A stretch of DNA of 64,000 nt from GCA-2731375 sp964344935 (lineage in GTDB: Bacteria; Pseudomonadota; Alphaproteobacteria; GCA-2731375). Below the pieces are notes generated by a model. That model was not told where the DNA came from, did not search any database, and was given only the letters and a program-made list of their open reading frames with translations. Below are positions 25,182 through 33,515 of this stretch, one piece after another. Every line of letters starts with the position of its first letter. Position 1 is the stretch's first letter. Both the position numbers and the translations under genes were made by a program. The DNA is taken from assembly GCA_964344935.1 (NCBI GenBank), contig CAYFPL010000001.1, forward strand, positions 930,001 through 994,000, read 5' to 3'.

Positions 25182-25556
25182 GGTTTGGAACGCAAAACCC
25201 TTGTTGTCCCGCTTCAAAACATGGCATAATCCCAAATTGAAACATGGTTAACGCCTGACAGACGGCGATTTACCGAAAACTAACGAATCTATCGTTAGAA
25301 TTATTGGCATGGATTATGCATGCCTTTTCTGTGTATCTGGTTTTTGGGTTGCCGGGTCGGGCTCTGGGAAGTGGCCGTCTGGCAATTCGGCGTTTGGGTT
25401 CTAGGGCACCCAGCGTAACCTGGTCAAAAACTTATGAATGCTTTTTATTTGAATATGTTAGATAAGAGTCTTAAAGTTAACATATTATGGATAATTCGTT
25501 TGTTAGTATCATTGAGTTTGCGCCGTTAACGAAACCATGACCGAGACCTTAGGCTA
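25182..25556. promoter_or_regulatory. 375-bp AT-rich regulatory gap before the BY-kinase gene
   Basis: No credible gene. Two inverted repeats stand out: CTAACGA-N5-TCGTTAG at 25280-25298, and AATATGTTA-N17-TAACATATT at 25452-25486 with perfect 9-bp arms. A small CGCC/GGCG stem at 25252-25267 could be a weak terminator after the export gene. Several other GTTA/TAAC motifs recur. A six-codon ATG reading (25536-25556, MTETLG then stop) ends just before the kinase GTG and could be a leader peptide, but it may be chance. The features fit a separate, regulated promoter for the kinase gene. Confidence 0.4.
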
Positions 25557-27893
25557 GTGTCGAATTTGAGCTACATGCCGTTGCCTGATCGCGACGATTA
25601 TGACCGGGAGGTTGCCCCTCCGCCGGCATTCGACGCGATGTCAATGGGGCAGGGCGAGCCGGCCTTCGATCTCGGCAAGGTCATGCATACGCTGTGGCGG
25701 CGCAAGATGATCATCATTGCCACGGCCTTCATCGTTACCACATTTGCCGTTTTAAGCGTGATGCAAGCGACGCCATTATACATCGCCGAAGCGCAATTGG
25801 TCGTCGAACGGCAAAGGGAACGCACCCTCGAATTCAGCCAAGTATTGAGCGGCGGCCGTCTTGACCGCTACACCAACCGGACGGAAGCGGCGGTGCTGAT
25901 GTCGCGCGGCCTGGCCGGCAAAGTGGTCGACGAACTGGATCTGGTGAACCACCCCCTGTTCAATTCCTCGCTGGCTGAGCCCAAGCCCAAGGGGCTCATG
26001 GACCGCATTGATATCCGCGGCTTCGTCAAGGATTTCGCGCGTAGCCTGATCCCCGATTGGGTGCGCGACGAATTGCGCGGTGAGACCGACGCAAGCCAGG
26101 GCGAGGAAGAAGAGTACACCAGGGAGGAGATGGCGGCGTTCTTCCGTGAGGACGTCATCGAGTCTTTCCTTTCGGGTGTCGATGTAGATTCTTCTGAACG
26201 GTCGCGGGTCCTTGAAGTCACTTATGTCTCATCGGATCCGGATTTCGCAGCGGAGGCGGCCAACGCTCTGGCCGAGGTCTACATTAACGAGACCGTGCTG
26301 CGAAAATTCGCGGCCAATGCGCGGGCAACGGATTGGTTGAACCAGCAGAGTGCGGAACTGCGCCAACGGTTGGAAGCCTCCCAGACCGCGCTCGAAGCGC
26401 ACCGCCGCAGCATGGGTTTCATCGATACGGAAGGCCAATCCAGCGTCCTGGTGCAGCAATTGGCGCAATTGAATATCGACTTGGTGCGGGCACGCAGCGC
26501 ACGGGCGGAAGCGGATGCACGCTTTAAACAAATCCAGAAGCTGCTCGAATCCGAGGGTGGCACGGAATCAGCGGCGACCGTGCTGGATTCGCCCCTGATT
26601 CAAAAGCTGCGGGAACAGGAAACCGAAGTTATCCGGCAGTTGTCCGAATTGAAGACGCAATTACGTGGCCAGCACCCTCGGCTCATTCTCAAGGAATCCG
26701 AGCTGGAGGACCTGCGGAAGAAGATCAACCGCGAGGTGGAGAAAATCACGTCGAGCCTCGGCAATGAGCTGGAGATCGCCGCAATTCGCGAGCAGACTAC
26801 GGCCGAAGAAATCGAGAAGCTGAAAGCCGCAATCCATAAGCAGAACGAGAGCGTCGTTACCCTTCGGGCCCTGGAAGCGGAGGTGGAGGCAAACGATTCC
26901 ATCTATCAGGCGATCCTGACCCGTTTCAAGGAAACGGACGTGCAGGACGATGCGACGCAGCAAGCCGACGCGCGGTTGATTTCGCCCGCAGTGCCGCCGC
27001 TGCGGCCATCCTATCCGCGCAAGAAACTGATCGTGTTCGTCGCCCTCATGGCATCGACCGTGGCCGGCATTGTGTTGGTCTTTATCCTGGAGCATCTGGA
27101 CAGCGGCTTCCGCAGCCTGCCTCAGATTGAAGAGTTCACGGGAATGCCGCCACTAGGGGTGATGCCGAAACTGCAAGGCTTCGCGATGCGCCATCTGCGG
27201 CCCCAGGATGCCGTATTGGAGAAACCCAACTCCCTATTCGCGGAGTCTATACGAAGTATACGCACATCGATCATGCTCTCCAGCCGGCCGTCACCGAAGT
27301 CCATTCTTGTGACCTCGTCCGTGCCCGGCGAAGGCAAGACATCCCTGACCTTGACCCTTGGCAGGTCCGCCGGCAAGGCCGGGCAACGGGTGATCGTCGT
27401 GGATTGCGACATGCGCCTGCCGTCCGTGCATGAGGAACTGGACATCCCCAATCTGCGGGGCCTCGCCGAATATCTGGAAGGCACGGCGGAATTGGAGGAG
27501 ATCATCGAGATCGACGACCAATCGGGCATGCACTTCATTACCGCTGGCCACATCGCGCCGAACCCGACGGATCTATTGAACTCCGAACGCATGGACCGTT
27601 TGATCGAACGTTTGACCCAAGGTTATGACCTGGTGCTTTTCGACACGCCGCCTGTATTGGCCATCTCGGACGCGCTGGTTATCTCGAAGCACATGGACAA
27701 GTGCGTATATGCCGTACGCTGGGGCGAGACCAATCGCGCAGCCGCCAAGGTTGGCATTCGTAATCTATTGGAATCCCGCGCCGACGTTGCCGGCGTGGTG
27801 CTGACGCAGGTGGATGTCCGCCGGCATTCGGGCTACAATTACGGTGGACATGGCGACACCTATGGAACTTATTCAAAATACTACTCAAGCTGA
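25557..27893 (+). CDS. Polysaccharide co-polymerase / BY-type tyrosine autokinase (Wzc/ExoP-like)
   Basis: A 778-residue fused chain-length regulator and kinase. Membrane helices at about residues 45-65 and 480-500 flank a periplasmic Wzz domain with long coiled coil (about 230-450). The cytoplasmic kinase has Walker A SVPGEGKTS (about 588), A' VIVVDCDMR, Walker B LVLFDTPPV (about 692), and a tyrosine-rich tail (HSGYNYGGHGDTYGTYSKYY) that is the autophosphorylation cluster. It controls exopolysaccharide length and export with the Wza-like protein. The start is a GTG at 25557; an in-frame ATG at 25575 is the alternative. Confidence 0.93.
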   Translation: MSNLSYMPLPDRDDYDREVAPPPAFDAMSMGQGEPAFDLGKVMHTLWRRKMIIIATAFIVTTFAVLSVMQATPLYIAEAQLVVERQRERTLEFSQVLSGGRLDRYTNRTEAAVLMSRGLAGKVVDELDLVNHPLFNSSLAEPKPKGLMDRIDIRGFVKDFARSLIPDWVRDELRGETDASQGEEEEYTREEMAAFFREDVIESFLSGVDVDSSERSRVLEVTYVSSDPDFAAEAANALAEVYINETVLRKFAANARATDWLNQQSAELRQRLEASQTALEAHRRSMGFIDTEGQSSVLVQQLAQLNIDLVRARSARAEADARFKQIQKLLESEGGTESAATVLDSPLIQKLREQETEVIRQLSELKTQLRGQHPRLILKESELEDLRKKINREVEKITSSLGNELEIAAIREQTTAEEIEKLKAAIHKQNESVVTLRALEAEVEANDSIYQAILTRFKETDVQDDATQQADARLISPAVPPLRPSYPRKKLIVFVALMASTVAGIVLVFILEHLDSGFRSLPQIEEFTGMPPLGVMPKLQGFAMRHLRPQDAVLEKPNSLFAESIRSIRTSIMLSSRPSPKSILVTSSVPGEGKTSLTLTLGRSAGKAGQRVIVVDCDMRLPSVHEELDIPNLRGLAEYLEGTAELEEIIEIDDQSGMHFITAGHIAPNPTDLLNSERMDRLIERLTQGYDLVLFDTPPVLAISDALVISKHMDKCVYAVRWGETNRAAAKVGIRNLLESRADVAGVVLTQVDVRRHSGYNYGGHGDTYGTYSKYYSS

Positions 27894-28911
27894 CGACCCC
27901 TATCACCACCACCATCACCACCGTCCAGCCTTCCACGGCGCCAGACTTCAAGCAATTTTGATTCTTATCCTGGGCATCGGCCTCATTTACGCCGCGTCGC
28001 CCCGTTTCCTGGCCGCCGGCCATCGTCTACCGGCAAATGCGGTGCTGGACCGACTCTCCAACGGCAAGGCGGTAGACCAGGCCCAGCTCAACCGGGCGGA
28101 GGGGGCATTGATCTCCAGCCTGAACATGCGGGTGGAAAGTCGTGCCCTCAATGACCTGGCCCTTGTCAACCTGCATCAAGCCACCGAGGGCAATTTAGAC
28201 AATTCAACCGGCGGGGCATGGCTTGCCGCCAGCGCCAGATATCAGGACATGTCGCTCGCCCGATCGCCTGCCAATGCTTTCGGCTGGCTGCGCATGACCC
28301 ATCTGTCCGTACTGCAAAAAAACGTCGCCGGCGGATTGGAGAGCGGCGCCGTGGCCACGTTTTTCCAGTCCGTTTCCCAATCACCGTTCTATGCCCAATT
28401 GATCTGGCGTCAGTTGGATTACGCGATGTTGTTCTGGCCCGTGCTGGAACCAGCTGAGCGCCAGGAACTTACACCGCAATTCCTTGCCGGCGCCCGGCTG
28501 TCGGTCTGGCGGCAACCCGCCGCCGCGCTGTCGCTGGTGTCCGCGAAGCACTGGCGGGACATGAAGAATTCCTTGCGGAGTTTGACCGCCTATATCTCCA
28601 CCGCATCAAGCCGAATATCTAGAGAATTTAGCAGTTCGACCGAAACCCGCGCCCTAGCCCAGGACGGCGTGATTGCCGAACGCTTCGCTGCTCTGCTGAC
28701 AAAGATATCGAAGTTGGGATCAGGCGGTCTTTTGCGCCACGTTGACGCAGACGGCCAAAGACGGCCCTGCACAGTCGTTGCCACCCACAAAAGGGCCTGG
28801 CTCGCCCTTGGCTCCGATCAATTCGCGGCATTCACGGCGCGCTCAATTGGTCAGCTTATGCGACGGCAACCGCGCCAAATCCGGCGCCCGCATGCTGCGG
28901 ATGTAGCTTGA
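27850..28911 (+). CDS. Exopolysaccharide-locus membrane protein, possibly frameshifted
   Basis: 353 residues as read. The start overlaps the kinase gene by 44 nt (ATG at 27850; another at 27862). Residues about 18-24 are a natural six-His stretch, followed by one transmembrane helix (AILILILGIGLIYAASPRFL) and a helical soluble domain rich in Ala and Leu. From about 28530 the frame becomes Ser/Thr/Arg-rich and loses its protein-like character, while the neighbouring frame reads REALAGHEEFLAEFDRLYLH and stops at 28622. I suspect a frameshift or base-calling error and a true end near 28622. Family not recognised; context suggests an accessory envelope protein for polymer export. Confidence 0.6.
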   Translation: MATPMELIQNTTQADDPYHHHHHHRPAFHGARLQAILILILGIGLIYAASPRFLAAGHRLPANAVLDRLSNGKAVDQAQLNRAEGALISSLNMRVESRALNDLALVNLHQATEGNLDNSTGGAWLAASARYQDMSLARSPANAFGWLRMTHLSVLQKNVAGGLESGAVATFFQSVSQSPFYAQLIWRQLDYAMLFWPVLEPAERQELTPQFLAGARLSVWRQPAAALSLVSAKHWRDMKNSLRSLTAYISTASSRISREFSSSTETRALAQDGVIAERFAALLTKISKLGSGGLLRHVDADGQRRPCTVVATHKRAWLALGSDQFAAFTARSIGQLMRRQPRQIRRPHAADVA

Positions 28912-28954
28912 AACCGAGACATACCCTTCTGGCGCCCGGTATCCTGCCGCACGG

Positions 28955-29455
28955 CTAAGTTTCGGCGTAGCGCATCACCAACTCACTTTCTTCCTCCGGC
29001 TCAAACAGGTGGCTTAAGGCAGGCAGCAGCCCCATCTCTTCTTTCTGGATGTGAGAGATCTGTACTTCCACCAATTCCAGTGCCAGTTGACGGAACTCGT
29101 CCCAATCACCATTGGACATGCCGCCGTCCCGCGCATTGTCCACCAAGGGCAGAAGCTGGCCGGATAGTTCGCGCAGCAATTCATGCTCTCTGCCCAGAAT
29201 CTCTGGGATGCCGGTGTCGCCGGCCGCGACGAGGACGGGAAAAATGTTCTCTTCCTCGAACGCAAAATGATGCTCGGTGGTCGCCTCCAGCTCGGCATGA
29301 AGATCTGCAAGCAAGGAAATCGCCGTAGCGTCGTCTGCGCCCGGCGGGGTCTTGGCGCCACGGCCGGTGGTGACTTCCTCCAACCTGTTCATCAGATCGA
29401 TGGTGCGTTGATGCTCCTCATGAAGCAACTGCGCGATCTGGCTGTCGTAATACAT
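28955..29455 (-). CDS. Hemerythrin-like (HHE) diiron protein
   Basis: A 166-residue four-helix HHE-type protein. Seen are H in LLHEEHQRTIDLMN, the HHFAFEEENIFPVL helix, REHELLRELSG and SHIQKEEMGLLPAL, which supply His and Glu/Asp ligands to a diiron site able to bind O2 or NO. Domain and length match cytosolic bacterial hemerythrins. It lies in tandem downstream of the oxidase-like membrane protein gene (27 nt), the DUF2249 gene and the benzoyl-CoA reductase genes, which suggests O2 or NO handling for an oxygen-sensitive pathway. Confidence 0.9.
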   Translation of the reverse strand: MYYDSQIAQLLHEEHQRTIDLMNRLEEVTTGRGAKTPPGADDATAISLLADLHAELEATTEHHFAFEEENIFPVLVAAGDTGIPEILGREHELLRELSGQLLPLVDNARDGGMSNGDWDEFRQLALELVEVQISHIQKEEMGLLPALSHLFEPEEESELVMRYAET

Positions 29456-29482
29456 AACTCGTCGCCTTCTTTTGACATTGAT

Positions 29483-30769
29483 TCACGAGACTGGCGCGGA
29501 AATGGCCATGCGGAACTTGATCAGGGCGAAATAAAAGAACCAGGCGAATGCCAATGCGCCGATGATTCCGATAGCGGCACCCAGTTGGCAGAGCAACGGC
29601 AAGTCAGCGAGAATTCCCAAAGACAAAAGGGAGATAGCGCCGCAATGGCAACAGGTGTGCACGGTGAGCGGTTTTTGCGATGTTAACGCCGTCACCGTTG
29701 GTGGACGCCGTTTCAAACTGGTGGCCGCATGCATGGACGCAAGAAACGGCACGATCCTTTGGAGGACAGCAAGTAGCAGGCTGAGCAGCCAGGCGAACAA
29801 CGACAACGTGAATAGAGCCGCGGCCCAGTCGGCAGCCCAGTCCATGGCCCAGGCCATCCCCAATAGCAGGCTTAGTGGGAGCAGGCCCCACGACAGTACA
29901 ATCAGCATGAAGGCCGGACCAAGCCGTTTGCGCATGCGTTGGCGCAAGGTATGGAGCATCAAGGTGAGATGGCCCACCGCCGCCACTAAACCCAGTACAG
30001 CTCCAGCGGCAGCCCATGCATCACGCCCGAACCAAGTACCGGTCACACCCAAAACCAGGGCGATGACCGCAACCGCCAAGGTCGCCGCAGCCCATCTGTC
30101 AGACGGCGGCGGCGCCAGCGCGAACATGGGCACCAACACGTAAGAGAAACCCATGGCAAGAAAACCCATAAATCCATAGGTGGCCAGCAACATGTGGCTG
30201 ACTCCGGCCCTGGCTCCGTTTTCCATCCAGCCGATCCGCTGATTTACCAGCAAGGCCAGTCCCAGGGCCAAGACGCCGAACAGGCACGCCCCTGCCGTCC
30301 AACCATGGGCCCTGACGACGGTCATGGCCCCGCCGCTGCGCAAGTTTCCAGCCAGGAGGAGTAGGTAGAGCACGATCGCCGACGTGACGCCAAGTCCGCC
30401 AAATGCCTTGGTGTCAATCCAATCGGCGTACATTCCCACAGCCAAGCAAAGGGTGCCGCCAGTCATCAACCACCACAGGACATGGATGATCCAAGGTGCG
30501 GCAAATCCCTGAAGAGTAGCGACGGGCAGTAACTGTAGGCTTGCGCCCATGGCGGTCATCGCGAACACACCCAAGGTAAAGAGATGCAGCGCTGCCAGCA
30601 CCGGCCCGCCGCCGCCGCGGAAATAAGTGATCTCGTCGCCATGGACGGCCAACAGGATCCAGGCCGCCAGATGAAACAACACTGCCGTCTGAAAAAAGCG
30701 GAAGACCAGTTCGGGCGGCAGCAACCGTTCTGACGCGCTGCCCAAGAATGTCGTCGCGCCGGCTGTCAT
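29483..30769 (-). CDS. Polytopic membrane protein, NnrS/heme-copper-oxidase-like
   Basis: 428 residues with about 12 transmembrane helices. Two copies of a motif H-x4-G-x7-G-x5-LP or similar occur: LHLFTLGVFAMTAMGASLQL with H62 and P82, and SHMLLATYGFMGFLAMGFSY with H192 and P214. This recalls the heme-ligand helix of NorB/Cox1 and of NnrS-like proteins and suggests a duplicated half. Other His (H155, H267, H273) and a loop HTCCHCG (371-377) could bind metal or heme. It overlaps the DUF2249 gene by 4 nt (30766-30769). A role in O2/NO defence or redox sensing is inferred from context. I cannot say it is a catalytic oxidase. Confidence 0.65.
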   Translation of the reverse strand: MTAGATTFLGSASERLLPPELVFRFFQTAVLFHLAAWILLAVHGDEITYFRGGGGPVLAALHLFTLGVFAMTAMGASLQLLPVATLQGFAAPWIIHVLWWLMTGGTLCLAVGMYADWIDTKAFGGLGVTSAIVLYLLLLAGNLRSGGAMTVVRAHGWTAGACLFGVLALGLALLVNQRIGWMENGARAGVSHMLLATYGFMGFLAMGFSYVLVPMFALAPPPSDRWAAATLAVAVIALVLGVTGTWFGRDAWAAAGAVLGLVAAVGHLTLMLHTLRQRMRKRLGPAFMLIVLSWGLLPLSLLLGMAWAMDWAADWAAALFTLSLFAWLLSLLLAVLQRIVPFLASMHAATSLKRRPPTVTALTSQKPLTVHTCCHCGAISLLSLGILADLPLLCQLGAAIGIIGALAFAWFFYFALIKFRMAISAPVS

Positions 30770-31038
30770 GACGCTTCATCTGGCCACAGGCGCAAGCGCA
30801 CCTCGCCAACCTCGCCTGGAACGACCTCGTGGTTCCAGTCTCGTTCGGCGAGCTCCGGGTAAAGGTAAATAGGTTCTCGGTCGTGGTGCACGATAACGTC
30901 ACCCATGCCGTCCTCCGCCGCCAGCTTTTCCAATAGCGCCAGGATCTGCACCATGGGATGGGGCGGGCCCAGGCCGCGCACGTCGATATGCCAACCGTCC
31001 GTGTCCTGCCAATGGGGCGCGGTGACGTCGGCGGCCAT
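30766..31038 (-). CDS. DUF2249-domain protein
   Basis: A 90-residue DUF2249 protein: WHIDVRGLGPPHPMVQILALLEKL resembles the LDVRGL-PPEP-ILE pattern of the family, followed by VHHDREPIYLYPELAERDW and a final LRLWPDEAS. The fold is SirA/TusA-like. DUF2249 proteins cluster with hemerythrins, NnrS and nitric-oxide genes in many bacteria, though their function is not established. The gene sits 9 nt after the ferredoxin and overlaps the membrane-protein gene by 4 nt, so it joins the reductase cluster to the diiron and membrane genes. Confidence 0.88.
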   Translation of the reverse strand: MAADVTAPHWQDTDGWHIDVRGLGPPHPMVQILALLEKLAAEDGMGDVIVHHDREPIYLYPELAERDWNHEVVPGEVGEVRLRLWPDEAS

Positions 31039-31047
31039 ATCCTGGCT

Positions 31048-31296
31048 CTAGTTGTCCAGCATTTCGAACTTGGCCATCAATTCGTCTTCGGTTTCGACGA
31101 AATCCGGGTTCTGTTCAATGCAGTTCATGACCGGACAAACCAGGCGGCATTGAGGCTCATCCTCATGGCCGACGCATTCTGTGCATTTGAAGGCGTCGAT
31201 AACATAGATGGGATCGCCTGCTGTAATGGCCTCATTGGGACAGACCGGTTCGCAGGCGTCGCATCCGGTGCAGGTTTCGTTGATCAGCAGGGCCAT
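31048..31296 (-). CDS. 2[4Fe-4S] ferredoxin
   Basis: From the ATG at 31296 it has 82 residues: LLINETCTGCDACEPVCPNEAI gives the first cluster motif and CTECVGHEDEPQCRLVCPV the second, with the 8-residue insert between Cys ligands found in YfhL/benzoyl-CoA-reductase-type ferredoxins. It lies directly after bcrD (11 nt) in the same direction. It is the expected low-potential electron donor to the reductase. A longer reading to 31368 adds a non-conserved extension. A GAGGAGA-like ribosome site sits upstream. Confidence 0.93.
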   Translation of the reverse strand: MALLINETCTGCDACEPVCPNEAITAGDPIYVIDAFKCTECVGHEDEPQCRLVCPVMNCIEQNPDFVETEDELMAKFEMLDN

Positions 31297-31307
31297 GGTT
31301 GTCTCCT

Positions 31308-32165
31308 CTATGATGCGACTGCCAATGATTCCAGCTCGGCCAGTTTCTGGTGGCGGAAGGCGCCCCATAGGGCCGCGCCGATGGCACCGGCGTGGATGGA
31401 ATCGGGATGGGATTGCAGGTCCAGATCCGCCATCTTCTGCGCCTCCATCCGTTCCTTCATGGTGGCGACCAAGCCGCTATCGTTGGCTAGACCGCCGGTA
31501 ACCAGAACCACGCCGTCGTCAGCCTTGGTCGACTTCAACAGTTTTACCAGGCGGTCGGCCATAGATGTGTGGATGCCCTTGAGAATGTTCTGGGTCGAGA
31601 TCCCCCGGCTGACCATGTTGATGACGTCCGTCTCCGCCAGCACGGCGCAGATCGAGCTGACAGCCTCGGGGTCATCCGCCTGTTGTGACAATTCCCCCAC
31701 TTCGTCCAACGCCACGCCAAGGTAGCGGGCGATATTCTCTAAGAACTGTCCTGAGCCGGAGGCGCATTGCGAGGTCATTTTGTAGGTCAGCACCTTGCCC
31801 CGTTCATCCACCCGAATGGCCCGGCCATGCAAGGCCCCCACGTCCATGGCGGCCCGTGTTTCGGGTTGGAGGTAGATCGCGCCCCGGGCGTGCGTGGTCA
31901 TGGAATAGAAATGGCCGGTGCGGAAGTCGACGTTTTCGCCCTCGCCGGTGGTAGCGACGTAGTGCACGTCATCTTCATCCAGGCCGACCTCCGCCAGCAT
32001 GTCATCGAAACACTGCCTGGCGAGATCGAGCGGATCGCGGCGGCGGATGCGCTCAAGACGCTTGGCCAGCCAATTCGGGTTTGCGCCTGCCTCGCTTTCG
32101 AACAATACGGCCTTAACCGCGCCCGTGCCGATATCGATACCAGCTGTAATTTGTTTTTCTTCCAT
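31308..32165 (-). CDS. bcrD: Benzoyl-CoA reductase subunit D (ATPase/electron activator)
   Basis: 285 residues, an ASKHA-fold ATPase of the BcrA/BadF/BcrD/BadG family. The phosphate loop is DIGTGAVK (11-18). Candidate Fe-S cysteines C134 (TSQCASGSGQF) and C173 (SSICAVLAETD) are 39 residues apart, the same spacing as the cluster ligands of hydroxyglutaryl-CoA dehydratase activator. With BcrA it forms the ATP-hydrolysing module that delivers electrons at very low potential. The start at 32165 is chosen, 1 nt after the bcrA stop, and gives the size known for BcrD (about 282). Confidence 0.93.
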   Translation of the reverse strand: MEEKQITAGIDIGTGAVKAVLFESEAGANPNWLAKRLERIRRRDPLDLARQCFDDMLAEVGLDEDDVHYVATTGEGENVDFRTGHFYSMTTHARGAIYLQPETRAAMDVGALHGRAIRVDERGKVLTYKMTSQCASGSGQFLENIARYLGVALDEVGELSQQADDPEAVSSICAVLAETDVINMVSRGISTQNILKGIHTSMADRLVKLLKSTKADDGVVLVTGGLANDSGLVATMKERMEAQKMADLDLQSHPDSIHAGAIGAALWGAFRHQKLAELESLAVAS

Positions 32166-32166
32166 C

Positions 32167-33504
32167 TCAGTGCTCCCTGACCGCAACGGCACCATCTTCC
32201 ACGGCCCGGTGGGCGAATGTGGCGGCACCCAGGGCGCCGGTGTAGATGGAGTCGGGGTCGATGTTGATGGTCAACTCGCCGTAGTTTTCTTTGATCAATT
32301 GCTTCAGGGCCTTGACCGCGGCGCCATTATTGGCGACGCCGCCGGTGAAGGTGAATTGATCGCGAATGCCGCCCGAACGCGACAGGATCGACATGGCGCG
32401 CAAAATGATGGCCCGGTGCAGGCCGGCCAAAATATCCTCCCGCGCCTCGCCCAGGGACAACCGATCCCGCAACTCGGCGCCCGCGAACACGGTGCAGGTG
32501 GAGTTGATGCGCACGTTGCGGGTGGATTTCAACGCCAGCGGACCCAGCTCGTGCAGACCAAGGTTCATTTCATCGGCGATATAGCCCAGGTAACGGCCAC
32601 AACCGGCGGCGCAACGATCGTTCATTTGGAAGTTTTCCACGATGCCAGCCGGGTCCACTTGGATCGCCTTGGTATCCTGGCCGCCAATGTCCAGAACCGT
32701 TGAAGTATCGGGATACATCACATGGGCGCCCAGGCCATGGCAGAGGATTTCCGAGCGGATATGGTCTTTGGAGAAGGGCAGCCGGGCCCGGCCATAGCCG
32801 GTACCGATGACATAGGTTTCCTCCATATCCGTATCCAGCACGGCGCGCACCGGAGCATGCACCGCGTCCTCGGCCGCGGCCAGATCATCGAAGGCCTCGA
32901 AGGTGCGATCCAAGGCCCGTAACAGCTTGGCGGACAGGCTTTCTTCCGAGATGCGGTTCTCCACATCGATGATGGAACGGTCATAAACGTTCAGCACATG
33001 ATCGAAGGAGATGCCACTTTCGCCGGCCACCGCCTCGCCCACCGCGAGATAACGGGAACCGGCGATATCGCGGAAGAAATCCGACTTCCGCTGGGCGCCG
33101 GGCGCGAATTGTTGCGGCGCCTCGTCCGTCAGGCGGCGGAAGACTTCCGCCAAGGCCTCGTGCAAGGCCTCGGTCTGATCACCGAAACGGTCGGCGTCAG
33201 CATTGGCGACGCAGGTCCGTTCCAGATCCGCCAACTGCTCCAGGAACTGTTCCAAGCGGAAGTCCCGAACTAACTGATCCAGGAAATCGTCCAACCGTCC
33301 ATCCAGGGCGTCGACGCCGTCCAGGCTTTGCCGGAACAGATGGAAGCGGGCGTTCAGAAGGGCCTCCTGTTTCGCCACTTCCGCGGCTACGTCATAGTTG
33401 GATCGGGAATTGGTGATGCCCCGGCCCAGAACCTGCTGGTTCCCATCCATCACCACCGCCTTGGTGGTGGTGGAGCCCAGGTCGATACCGATAAAGCAAT
33501 CCAT
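32167..33504 (-). CDS. bcrA: Benzoyl-CoA reductase subunit A (ATPase/electron activator)
   Basis: 445 residues. The N-terminal ATPase loop is DLGSTTTK (8-15). Residues 55-140 contain an insertion typical of BcrA. The second phosphate loop is DIGGQDTK (272-279). Cysteines C298 (NDRCAAGCGR) and C337 (STCTVFAGAE) are again 39 residues apart and would share one 4Fe-4S cluster with BcrD. The start MDCFIGIDLG at 33504 lies 11 nt after bcrB, and a much longer upstream frame is not needed. Length matches BcrA of denitrifiers (about 436). Confidence 0.94.
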   Translation of the reverse strand: MDCFIGIDLGSTTTKAVVMDGNQQVLGRGITNSRSNYDVAAEVAKQEALLNARFHLFRQSLDGVDALDGRLDDFLDQLVRDFRLEQFLEQLADLERTCVANADADRFGDQTEALHEALAEVFRRLTDEAPQQFAPGAQRKSDFFRDIAGSRYLAVGEAVAGESGISFDHVLNVYDRSIIDVENRISEESLSAKLLRALDRTFEAFDDLAAAEDAVHAPVRAVLDTDMEETYVIGTGYGRARLPFSKDHIRSEILCHGLGAHVMYPDTSTVLDIGGQDTKAIQVDPAGIVENFQMNDRCAAGCGRYLGYIADEMNLGLHELGPLALKSTRNVRINSTCTVFAGAELRDRLSLGEAREDILAGLHRAIILRAMSILSRSGGIRDQFTFTGGVANNGAAVKALKQLIKENYGELTINIDPDSIYTGALGAATFAHRAVEDGAVAVREH

Positions 33505-33515
33505 TTTCTGTCTCC

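Noticed and set aside
27901..27925. Six-His codons as possible vector or tag contamination
   Set aside because: The stretch is continuous with the flanking chromosomal genes in frame and overlaps the natural end of the kinase gene; no vector sequence is present.
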